Source of the DNA: Rutidosis leptorrhynchoides
Taxonomy: Eukaryota > Streptophyta > Magnoliopsida > Asterales > Asteraceae
Direction of reading: 5' to 3'
Length of the DNA: 64,000 nt
Assembly (NCBI RefSeq): GCF_046630445.1
Contig: NC_092338.1
Location: forward strand, 345,903,501 to 345,967,500
Part shown: positions 1-10,203 of the stretch, one piece after another
Position numbering within the stretch: the first letter of the stretch is position 1
How the letters are laid out: each line of letters begins with the position of its first letter
Notes under the pieces: model-generated
The model's input: only the letters and a program-made list of their open reading frames with translations
Database searches by the model: none
What the model was told of the DNA's origin: nothing
Position numbers and translations under genes: made by a program

Positions 1-92
1 AAGGTAAGAAATTCCTCTTCGCTCATATTCATGGTTTGTCGAGTCGTCGGTGCCATTTCCTTCAAAATAGACAACTGAATCGAGTTAATCAT
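1..92 (-). CDS. start of an ORF that runs off the left edge, unidentified
   Basis: The minus strand is open from an ATG at 92, with a second ATG at 56, to the window edge. From position 56 it reads MAPTTRQTMNMSEEEFLT, a basic/polar then acidic start. It is the third reading frame after the acidic ORF and the F-box ORF in the direction of E1, so it could be the first residues of a gag-type protein. Only about 30 residues are visible, so the assignment is inference from position alone. Confidence 0.3.
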   Translation of the reverse strand, partial: MINSIQLSILKEMAPTTRQTMNMSEEEFLT

Positions 93-196
93 ACAGAATA
101 TTAAGAGTAGTCAATAGTATTTCGTAGCATAATATGAACTCATTTATAAAAGCTTTTTCTTCATATTAGCATTTTATAAGTTTAAATTCGGGTACA

Positions 197-207
197 ACCT
201 ACCCGTT
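197..207 (-). promoter_or_regulatory. internal polypurine-tract-like motif of E1
   Basis: The minus strand reads AACGGGTAGGT, identical to the core of the true 3' polypurine tract of the related element E7 (40083-40093). Here it is not followed by an LTR start: it lies between the F-box ORF and the next ORF. The flanks form a small inverted repeat CGGGTA...TACCCG. The same arrangement recurs inside E7 (43055-43065). It may be a central PPT or a relic of an older element end. Confidence 0.4.
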
Positions 208-379
208 AAGTTCATACTTAGTAGCTAATATACAATTCAACTACTACAATTTCATATGAAAAACTGATTATAATAATATATCACATATAAATATTCTTCA
301 AACTTACAACTTCGCTATATTACATATAACATGAAATATAGTACACTTTGATACAGGACAGTTTTGAAGATAAACATAG

Positions 380-1099
380 TTAATACGCAAGTTGTTCAGC
401 AAAGGAAATAAAGACACGTAATTCATAAGTCCAGAAACAAGTCATGCATTCTGGTTTTACTAAAACGACTTCCCATCCTTGGTTTTGTGGAAAATAACCG
501 TTATGACCATTGGCTAGGCAGCATGTTGTAATGTCGTCAAAAGGACGAGGGTTTCGTAATGTCCAACAGCCCCGTAATAATCTAAAAACCTTGTTTCTCA
601 CCCCAACTACTGAATCCGTCACTTGTGGGAAGGTTTTATTTAAAAGCTGCAATCCGATGTTCTTTTTCTCAGTTTGGTAAGAAGCAAACATCACTAACAC
701 GTAAGCATAACATGCTTCTTTATGTTGCATGTTAGAAGCTCTTTCTAATTCACGAAATCCTATGTTGGGATATGTTGAGTCAAAATAGGTTCTTAACCCG
801 TAGCGTAAAATTGCATTTGGGTTCCCCGCATTTAACGCTTTAAAGAAAACACGGCGTAACTTAAAGTCTCCCCAATGTGATATACCCCACCTATCAAAGG
901 AAAGCCTTTTATAAACTAAGGCATTTCTGGAAAGTCTTTCAAATGTTTGACAAGTTAATTTCGCCATAACTAAATATGCTGATAAATTCTGACCGACTCT
1001 AGACAAGATTTCCTCAATCATATCCTCTGGTAGGTCTTCTAAAATATTCGGTTGTCTACCCTTAACGTCCATTTTGTTTTTATACTGTAAAATAGACAA
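380..1099 (-). CDS. F-box protein, At2g35280-like, carried inside E1
   Basis: An uninterrupted 239-residue ORF. An F-box fits residues about 21-63 (LPEDMIEEILSRVG followed by a leucine-rich stretch and FERLSRNALVYKRLSF). The middle (about 80-170) is a helical region resembling Sel1/TPR-like parts of plant F-box proteins of the At2g35280 type. The C-terminus has paired cysteines (C193, C194, C218, C221), also typical of that group. F-box proteins are substrate-recognition subunits of SCF ubiquitin ligases, binding SKP1 through the F-box. The start may be M10 (position 1072), because the minus sequence just upstream ends TTTTACAG like a splice acceptor, which would put residues 1-9 in an intron. 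The ORF lies in sense orientation between the acidic ORF and the third ORF of E1, so it is probably element cargo. Frame integrity over 239 codons in otherwise decayed DNA suggests recent insertion or selection. Confidence 0.7.
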   Translation of the reverse strand: MSILQYKNKMDVKGRQPNILEDLPEDMIEEILSRVGQNLSAYLVMAKLTCQTFERLSRNALVYKRLSFDRWGISHWGDFKLRRVFFKALNAGNPNAILRYGLRTYFDSTYPNIGFRELERASNMQHKEACYAYVLVMFASYQTEKKNIGLQLLNKTFPQVTDSVVGVRNKVFRLLRGCWTLRNPRPFDDITTCCLANGHNGYFPQNQGWEVVLVKPECMTCFWTYELRVFISFAEQLAY

Positions 1100-1201
1100 G
1101 GATTAGATTCGTAATAACAAACAATACAAGAAATTTTTACATAGAACATAAAAGTACAAGCACACTACAATACATTTATGACACAACATGCTCACACCCC
1201 T

Positions 1202-1840
1202 CTAATCTGAATCACTGGTTTCTTCTTCTTCGGACTTGGTTCTTTTTCCTAATCTTCTAGGGATATATGATGTTCCTCTAATACGAGTCGTCATTTTCCA
1301 CATTGGTTTAGAAAAACCTGGTGGTTTAGAGGTTCCCGGGTTATTGTCACGATATTGAAAATACGGGTGTTGATGGTACATATAAAGTTCATCGGGGTCG
1401 GAATCAGATTTCTCTATTTTGATGCCTTTTCCCTTATTATTTTCTTTTGCCTCATTAAATTGGGTCGGGGTAATTTCTATAACATCATCGGATTCCTCAT
1501 CGGGATCCGATTCATCGGAAAATTGGTAATCTTCCCAATATTTTGCTTCCTCGGTGGAAACACCATTGACCATTATTAACTTTGGTCCGTTGGTTGAGGA
1601 TTTTCTTTTATTTAATCGATTTACTATAGGTATCAATATTTCTTCCTCCGGAACCTCTTCTTCTTCTTCTGGTTCCTCCTCTTCCGATTCCTCCTCTTCT
1701 GGTTCCTCTTCTTCCGGTTCCTCCTCTTCCGGTTCCTCCTCTTCCGGTTCCTCTTCGGGAATTTGTGAATCTTCCCAAAATATATTTGATTCTTCATTAT
1801 TATTAGGTGAATCAATGGGATTTGTACTAGAGGTAGACAT
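1202..1840 (-). CDS. acidic low-complexity ORF of E1 (first ORF after the PBS)
   Basis: A 212-residue intact ORF beginning MSTSSTNPIDSP. Residues about 28-68 are a run of EEEEP-type units, followed by a serine/aspartate-rich part, a K/G-rich linker, and a basic patch RRLGKRTK (195-202) before an acidic tail (SEEEETSDSD). I recognise no domain. The ORF starts about 200 nt after the PBS, where gag would be expected. An acidic ORF with E/P/D repeats occupies the same position in E5 (34562-35023), and an ORF with an acidic start and a coiled coil occupies it in E7 (43360-43935). This argues for an element-encoded accessory protein and against chance. It is low-complexity, so homology is hard to prove. 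A DNA- or chromatin-interacting role is only a guess from the charge pattern. Confidence 0.55.
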   Translation of the reverse strand: MSTSSTNPIDSPNNNEESNIFWEDSQIPEEEPEEEEPEEEEPEEEEPEEEESEEEEPEEEEEVPEEEILIPIVNRLNKRKSSTNGPKLIMVNGVSTEEAKYWEDYQFSDESDPDEESDDVIEITPTQFNEAKENNKGKGIKIEKSDSDPDELYMYHQHPYFQYRDNNPGTSKPPGFSKPMWKMTTRIRGTSYIPRRLGKRTKSEEEETSDSD

Positions 1841-2037
1841 CTATCACACAATATCAAACACGTTAAGAGATTAATATATCACATAATATTTACATGTTAA
1901 TAATATATAGTTTCCAACAACAAAAATGTAAAGCAATCGTTTTTGAAGAAAAACACGGTCGAAGTCCAGACTCACTAATGCATCCTAACAAACTCAGTAA
2001 GACACACTAATGCAATTTTCTGGTTCTCTAAGACCAA

Positions 2038-2050
2038 CGTTCGGATACCA
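2038..2050 (-). promoter_or_regulatory. primer-binding site of E1
   Basis: The minus strand reads TGGTATCCGAACG two bases after the LTR end (...CATTTCA, GT). The first seven bases match the usual plant initiator-methionine PBS (TGGTATCAGAGC) and the rest diverge. This fixes E1 as minus-strand with its 5' LTR on the right. Confidence 0.7.
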
Positions 2051-2535
2051 ACTGAAATGTCCCGTTCATATTGATTATAAACGTTCCATATTAAATGATT
2101 TCGTCGCGCGGTTTTGACCTCTATATGAGACGTTTTTCAAAGACTGCATTCATTTTTAAAACAACCATAACCTTTATTTTATTGATAAAGGTTTAAAAAA
2201 AACATTACATAGATTATCAAATAATGATAATCTAAAATATACCGTTTACACACGACCATTACATAATGGTTTACAATAAGAATATATTACATCAAAAATA
2301 AGTTTCTTGAATGCAGTTTTTACAAAATATCATACAAGCATGGACTCCAAATCTTGTCCTTATTTTAGTATGCAACAGCGGAAGCTCATAATAATCACCT
2401 AAGAATAAACATGCTTAAAACGTCAACAAAAATTTTGGTGAATTATAGGTTTAACCTATATATTATCAAATCATAATAATAGACCACAAGATTTCATATT
2501 TCAATATACATCCCATACATAGAGATAAAATTCAT

Positions 2536-2850
2536 TCATATGGTGAACACCTGGTAACCGACATTAACAAGATGCATATAAGAATATCCCCTATCATTTC
2601 GGGAAATCCTTCGAACATGATAAAAATGAATTCGAAGTACTAAAGCATCCGGTACTTTGGATGGGGTTCGTTAGGCCCAATAGATCTATCTTTAGGATTC
2701 GCGTCAATTAGTAGATCGGTTTACCAATTCTTAGGTTACCAAGCAAAAGGGGCATATTCGGCTTCGATCATTCACCCATATAATGTAGTTTCAATTACTT
2801 GTGTCTATTTCGTAAAACATTTATAAAACTGCATGTATTCTCATCCCAAA
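2536..2850 (-). other. block conserved between the E1 and E7 LTRs
   Basis: About 310 bp aligned by eye with 36411-36726 and 44811-45126 shows only some 15-20 differences, while sequence on both sides diverges strongly. It includes shared stretches such as AATAGATCTATCTTTAGGAT and GGTAACCGACATTAACAAGA. In element orientation it lies in the last fifth of the LTR, so it should be in the transcribed R/U5 leader. Confidence 0.7.
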
Positions 2851-5339
2851 ATATTAGATTTTAAAAGTGGGACTATAACTCACTTTCACAGATTTTTACT
2901 TTGTCGGGAAGTAAGACTTGGCCACTGGTCGATTCACGAACCTATAACAAATATGTACATATATATCAAAGTATATTCAAAATATATTTACAACACTTTT
3001 AATACATTTAGACGTTTTAAGCTTATTAAGTCAGCTGTCCTCGTTAGTAACCTACAACTAGTTGTCCAAAGTTAGATGTACAGAAAAAAAATTGATATAT
3101 ATTATCTTGAATCAATCCACGACCCAGTGTATACACGTCTCAGGCTAGATCACAACTCAAAGTATATATATTTTTGGAATCAACCTCAACGCTGTATAGC
3201 TAACTCCCACATTACTGCATATAGAGTGTGTATGGTTGTTCCAAATAATATATACACATGGGTCGATATGATATGTCAAAACATTTGCATACGTGTATAT
3301 GGTATCCCAAGATTACATAATATATTAGAATACATGTATAATACAATATAAGTTAGCTAGGATATGATCAATATAGATTTCTTACCAATTTTCACGTAGC
3401 TACAACAAGAAAAATTATCCAATCTTGTTTTACCAATAACTTCTTCGTTTTAAATCCGTTTTGAGTGAATCAAATTGCTATGGTATCATATTGAACTCTA
3501 TTTTATGAATCTAAAAATAAAAAGTATAGGTTTATAGTTGGAAATATAAGTTACAAGTCGTTTTTGTAAGAGGTAGTCATTTCAGTCGAAAGAACGACGT
3601 CTTGATGACCATTTTGAAAAGCATACTTCCACTTTGAGTTTAACCATGATTTTTGGATATAGTTTCATGTTCATAAGAAAAATCATTTTCCCAGAAGAAC
3701 AACTTTTAAATCAAAGTTTATCATAGTTTTTAATTAACTAACCCAAAACAGCCCGCGGTGTTACTACGACGGCGTAAATCCGGTTTTACGGTGTTTCTCG
3801 TGTTTCTAGGTTTTAAATCATTAAGTTAGCATATCATATAGATATAGAACATGTGTTTAGTTGATTTTAAAAGTCAAGTTAGAAGGACTAACTTTATTTG
3901 TGAACAAGTTTAGAATTAACTAAACTATGTTCTAGTGATTACAAGTTTAAATCTTCGAATAAGATAGTTTTATATGTATGAATCGAATGATGTTATGAAC
4001 ATCATTACTACCTCAAGTTTAGTAGGTAAACCTACTGGAAGTGACAAGAAATTATTTAGCTTCAAAGGATTCTTGAACGACTTGAAAGTTCTTGAAGCAG
4101 AATCATGACACGAAAACAAGTTCAAGTAAGATTTCCACTCAAAATAAGATTGTTATAGTTATAGAAATTGAATCAAAGTTTGAATATGAGTATTACCTTG
4201 TATTAGAAAGATATTTTACTGTAAATAAGAAAGATTTCTTGAGGTTGGATGATCACTTTACAAGATTAGAAGTAAGCTAGCAAACTTGGAAGTATTCTTG
4301 ATTTTATGAAACCAGAACTTATAGAATTTATGAAGAACACTTAGAACTTGAAGATGGAACTTGATAGAGATCAATTAGATGAAGAAAATTGAAGAATGAA
4401 AGTGTTTGTAGGTGTTTTTGGTCGTTGGTATATGGATTAGATATAAAGGATATGTAATTTTGTTTTCATGTAAATAAGTCATGAATGATTACTCATATTT
4501 TTGTAATTTTATGAGATATTTCATGCTAGTTGCCAAATGATGGTTCCCACATGTGTTAGGTGACTCAATGGGCTGCTAAGAGCTGATCATTGGAGTGTAT
4601 ATACCAATAGTACATATATCTAAAAGCTGTGTATTGTACGAGTACGAATACGGGTGCATACGAGTAGAATTGTTGATGAAACTGAACGAGGATGTAATTG
4701 TAAGCATTTTTGTTAAGTAGAAGTATTTTGATAAGTTTCTTGAAGTCTTTCAAAAGTGTATGAATACATATTAAAATACTACATGTATATACATTTTAAC
4801 TGAGTCGTTAAGTCATCGTTAGTCGTTACATGTAAATGTTGATTTGAAACCTTTAAGTTAACGATCTTGTTAAATGTTGTTAACCCATTGTTTATTAAAT
4901 CAAATGAGATGTTAATTTATTACATTATCATGATATCATGATGTATTAATATATCTTAATATGATATATATACATTAAATGTCGTTACAATGATAATCGT
5001 TACATATATGTCTCGTTTCAAAATCATTAAGTTAGTAGTCTTGTTTTTACATATGTAGTTCATTATTAATATACTTAATGATATGTTTAGTTATCATAAT
5101 ATCATGTTAACTATATATATATATATATCCATATATATGTTATCATATAGTTTTTACAAGTTTTAACGTTCGTGAATCACCGGTCAACTTGGATGGTCAA
5201 ATGTCTATATGAAACCTATTTCAATTAATCAAGTCTTAACAAGTTTGATTGCTTAACATGTTGGAAACACTTAATCATGTAAATAACAATTTCATTTAGT
5301 ATATATAAACATGAAAAAGTTCGGGTCACCACAACTAAC

Positions 5340-6035
<696 letters not shown>

Positions 6036-6205
6036 TTTATTTACACAAATTTGTTTGTGAATCGTCGGGAATAGTCAAAGGTTCAAATGATTACATGAAT
6101 ACAGTTTAAATTGTTTTGTGACTCAACATTACAGACTATGCTTATCGTCTCAGAAACATATAATGATCAAGTTTAAATTTGGTCGGAATTTCCCGAGTCG
6201 TCACA

Positions 6206-7005
6206 TAATAAATCACAAACATTGAACAAGAATATTATAATAAATTAATAAAAGAAAGGATGGATGTTACCGAATAATGTCGGCAGAATAACACTTGTAT
6301 TTCTTCATAATATCCATAGTGTTACAATGCTTGATCGCTTCTACTACTAACTACATACTAATCTCCTATTGATCACTAGAGAGCGACAATAGAGAGATAA
6401 TTACATTTCCTAATCTCTGTACTTTTCTCTTTCTAGAATCTAGAGTGAGAAAGTAGAGAGAGAACTAATCTCCTATAGATCACTAAAGATGTCAAAATTG
6501 TAATTAAATGGCTGAAAAAACGGCTTGCCACCTGGCGGGACGTTTGGCAAACCTCTTTGGCAGGCCATTTTCCATGGCCGTTTGCCCAGGCAAGTCGTCT
6601 TTTATGCCCGTTTGCTGGCAGGCCATTTTTTCATTATGGCAAGCCGTTTGCTGGATCGTAACTTGTCTTTCACCGTTTTCGCTCTAGAATCTTGGTTTTA
6701 GCTCTGTTTTTGACGATTCTTGTGCCCACGCGTTCATAATTTAATATCCTACAACATGAGATTAAGTAAATAAAATTTTTCAAAATTTATAAAATAAGTT
6801 ATCTAAATGCGAGTTAATCATCTTAGCCGGTTTTGCTCGTTTTTGCTCGTTTTTCATCCGTTTTCAGTGGTTCCTGAAACATAGCCTTTGTAATGACATA
6901 ATCTATCAAATGAAGCAAATAAATGCTTATTTAGTTGATAAAGTCAATTACTTTATCATAAATGGGGCGAATATCGAGGGTAAAAACGTGACTTTTTAGC
7001 CGATA
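6206..7005. other. non-coding interval with a GC-rich foldback, between E1 and E2 pol
   Basis: No ORF is supported. A 24 bp direct repeat (CTAATCTCCTAT(T/A)GATCACTA) occurs at about 6358 and 6465. A foldback at 6519-6648 has 12 bp perfect arms (AACGGCTTGCCA, TGGCAAGCCGTT) and inside it GGCAGGCCATTTT occurs twice. TTTTGCTCG is repeated at about 6831-6855. The integrase of E2 ends near 7006, so this should include the 3' end of E2, but no LTR could be paired. Confidence 0.5.
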
Positions 7006-7537
7006 TCAGTGTTTACCTAGTCTTGCTTTTATTCCAGCAACGATGTCTCTGTTAGTGACCTCGACTTGTTCGTTGGCCTGTGGGTAGGCCACATAAGTAA
7101 ATGACTGCTGAATGTCCATGTCTGCACACCAGTCTTTAAATGGATTCTGTGCAAACTGTGTGCCGTTGTCGCTGACTATCTCTCGTGGTAAACCGAAACG
7201 ACAAACAATGTCCTCCCATACAAAGGTTAAGATTTTCATTCATGTGATCATGCTTAACGGTTTTGCCTCGACCCATTTTGTAAAGTAGTCAATTGCGATG
7301 ACTAGGAATTTAACGTTTTCGACACCTCTTGGGAATAGACCGACTATGTCGATCCCCCATTTGCAGAACGGCCAGGCGGCGTGTATAGGAATCATGTTAA
7401 GACGAGGGGATCTATTGACGGGCCTCATAGTTTACGATCAGATCATGTGTGTCTCGGCACATATGTGGCCAAAAATAACCCATTCTTTTGATCCTGCTGA
7501 TTATCGTTCGGTAGCAGGAGTGTGTAGAGCAGGCTCA
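7006..7537 (-). pseudogene. integrase of E2, broken by stops and a frameshift
   Basis: Frame 7428-7006 carries WGIDIVG, then SDNGTQF, then the PQANEQVEV block, which contain the D, D and E of the retroviral-type integrase catalytic triad, so the active-site residues survive. An in-frame TGA at about 7240-7242 divides the core. Upstream, the frame that continues the RNase H ORF meets a TGA at 7535-7537 right after QEMHE, then reads on through ACSTHS and GYFWPHM (the HHCC zinc-finger side). It shifts frame near 7430. The enzyme would insert element cDNA into host DNA in the nucleus; this copy cannot make it in one piece. Confidence 0.8.
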
Positions 7538-8915
7538 TTCGTGCATTTCTTGTATGATTTTTTTGGCCTGTGCTGGCCCAACGCATCTTAAGTAAGGCTC
7601 TGTGAATGATTTCCTATACAGGATGTCATTTTTAAAGTTATACATTGGTGCCCGCATTCGTATCCTGCGGGCTTGTAGTTTGTCTTCTGGGAGGGTACCG
7701 TCGGCAAGGTATTTTATGAAAGGTGGCATCCAACATTCTTCTTCTGTTGTGATTGTTGCCATGAGAGTGTCCTCTTCAGTTGACTTTCTTTCCAGTACTT
7801 CAACCATAACCTTTTTGGTAAAGTGGTCGTAGAGCAGAGAGGCAAGCTTGCTCAATGCATCCGCTTTCTTGTTACGGTTACGGGGTATTTTCTTTATTTC
7901 GAATGCCGCGAAGGTTTTGGCTAGTGCTTTCGTAAGCTCTAGGTATTTTTGCATCGATGTATCTCTTGCTTCGAAGCTGCCGTTTAACTGGCTTGCTACC
8001 AGTTGTGAGTCGACATAAGCTGTGAGTTGTCGTACATCAATACTTTTTGCCAAGCGTAATTCGGCTATTAGTGCTTCGTACTCGGCCTCGTTGTTTGAGG
8101 CAGCGAACTTCAACCGGATAGCGTAGATTATTTCTTCTCCATTTGGGGAAACGAGGAGTAGGCCTATGTCGGCCCCCTCCTCACTTGACGCTCCATCCGT
8201 ATATAGTTCCCAGAATTCGTGCGTTTCTCTTCTTGTGATGGTGGTTTCACCTTGTTTGATCATGTCAGAGGGGAGCTCTACCAGTAAGTCGACTATGACC
8301 TGGCCCCTGACTGAATGTCTCGGGAGGAAGGTGATTTTGTGCTCGCTAAGCTCTATTGCCCACTTCGCCATTTTTCCAGAAATTTCTAGCCTAGTCAGGA
8401 CGTGTTTGATTGGTTGGTCCGTGAAAACCTGTATCGGATGTGCTTGAAAATATCGTCGTAACTTTCTGGCTGTGTGCACTAAGGCGTAAATTAGTTTTTC
8501 CATGGCCGGATGGTTTACTTCTCCGTTTTGTAATACCTTGCTTACGAAGTATACCGGCATTTGGGTTTTACCTCTGTCAGCAATTAGAATCGAGCTGATT
8601 GCCTCAGAGGAGGCGGCAATGTATACCGTGAGGGTTTTACCCGGTATTGGTGCTATTAACGTTGGCAGTTCTTTTAAGAATGCCTTTACATCCTGGAAGG
8701 CCTTCTCGGCCTCATCCATCCAAATGAAATCTTTCTTGCTCAAGCAGCCCTTTAATGTTTGGAAAAAGGGAAGGGCTTTGTCGGAAGCCCGTAACAGAAA
8801 CCTTGTGAGCGCCGCTAGCTTCCCGTTTAAGCTTTGCACGTCTTTTTTACTCCTGGGTGATTGCATGTTTTCGATTGCTTGGATTTTCTTCGGGTTTGCC
8901 TTGATTCCTCTTCGA
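7535..8915 (-). pseudogene. E2 RNase H plus aRNH domains
   Basis: The open frame runs 9007-7535 (490 residues), but its first 30 residues come from the antisense of the inserted LTR; pol sequence begins at RRRGIKANPKK. Residues about 31-115 are the RT connection. Residues about 121-240 are the first RNase H, where the usual catalytic aspartate motif is replaced by VYIAASSEA, so this domain is degenerate as known for Tat elements. Residues about 264-390 are a complete second RNase H with D271 (YTDGAS), E309 (NNEAEYEA), D333 (YVDSQ) and D383 (KADALS). The remainder leads to the integrase zinc-finger region. It is the best preserved coding segment of E2, open until the TGA at 7535-7537. Confidence 0.85.
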
Positions 8916-9067
8916 CGAAATTTAAACTTAATCTTTATATGATTCTGACACGATAAGCAAAGTTTGTAATGTTGAGTCTCGAAAACTTTGGAACTATGTT
9001 CATACATTCAATTACCCTTTTGACTATGCTCGACGATTCACGAACGAATATATAAATGGATATGAAT

Positions 9068-9160
<93 letters not shown>

Positions 9161-9410
9161 CTTGAAAACGTTAACAAAGTATTAAATGTATAATATTTTA
9201 GATTAAACGTATTTGTCTCAATATATGCTTAATATATTCATCTACGGAATTAGAAGATAATACCAACTATTGGATTAGCAGATATTTCAACAATTATAAA
9301 TCTCGTAAGTATTGTGAAAAGTCTTTGTTGAGAGGTCTACCTTGATTTAAGAAATCTTTCCTTTTTAACTGTATTTGATATATAAATAACTTGCAACGTG
9401 TATAGAAAAA

Positions 9411-9481
<71 letters not shown>

Positions 9482-10010
9482 GGTTCGAAATTATTTTTGT
9501 AAACAATAGTAACACCCATTTATTGTTCCGTTTGATAAATAAATATTATATACAAATTTATATTTTTCTAAACGAAAATATATATTTTACAATGTGATAA
9601 TGCATAGAATTGAATTAGATATATAAAACGGTTCGATATTATTAAATATATTTTAATAAACAACGAGGAATTGATTTATAGAAGCAAATGACCAAATTAC
9701 TAAAATGTATAAGTTATACTTTGAGTAATATAGTTTATTGATAATTTAAGATTATATTTTGACAAAGGTACGAATCACGAAACGTAAAGTACAAGTTTTC
9801 TAAGCATACGAAAATGCATTCGAGAAATCGGAACTGAGACATTAGTCGAGCGTAAACATACGAGTCATCGGACCAAAAATTAAAAGTCAACTATGCACGT
9901 GAATATAATATAATATATAATTAAGTAATATAAATTATATATATTATATATATTATAAAAATATGTCGACAAACAAAACAACAACAAAATTGTGAGCTGG
10001 ATTTTGGGGC

Positions 10011-10057
10011 CATGCGATCGCATGAGAAATACGCATAAAACCCATGCGATCGCATGG
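10011..10057 (+). promoter_or_regulatory. two copies of the palindrome CATGCGATCGCATG upstream of a TATA box
   Basis: A perfect 14 bp palindrome occurs at 10011-10024 and again, extended to 16 bp (CCATGCGATCGCATGG), at 10042-10057. The TATA box follows 22 bp after the second copy. Paired GC-rich palindromes in an AT-rich LTR look like binding sites for a dimeric factor. No factor can be named from sequence. Confidence 0.6.
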
Positions 10058-10079
10058 CAGTCAGGATTCAGAAACATTC

Positions 10080-10087
10080 TATAAATT
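10080..10087 (+). promoter_or_regulatory. TATA box of the solo LTR
   Basis: TATAAATT is followed by a CA/TC-rich stretch (CACACACACAC, then CTCAATCTCTGCTCTC) typical of plant transcription starts, giving a predicted start near 10110. It lies about 1.9 kb before the LTR end, matching the distance from the predicted TATA of E7 to the end of its LTR. Confidence 0.55.
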
Positions 10088-10139
10088 GGCCAGTTTGTTC
10101 GACACACACACACACATATATCTCAATCTCTGCTCTCTA

Positions 10140-10203
<64 letters not shown>

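Noticed and set aside
183-207. Start of a 3' LTR of E1 after the PPT-like motif
   Set aside because: The sequence following the motif does not match the E1 LTR start (TGTGACGACTCGGG), so it is not the element end.
1554-1874. Plus-strand frame rich in serine and glycine opposite the acidic ORF
   Set aside because: Shadow of the E/P-rich repeat on the minus strand; the minus frame has the better start, length and position relative to the PBS.
7298-8942. Plus-strand frames of 76-146 residues
   Set aside because: Antisense shadows of the integrase and RNase H domains of E2.
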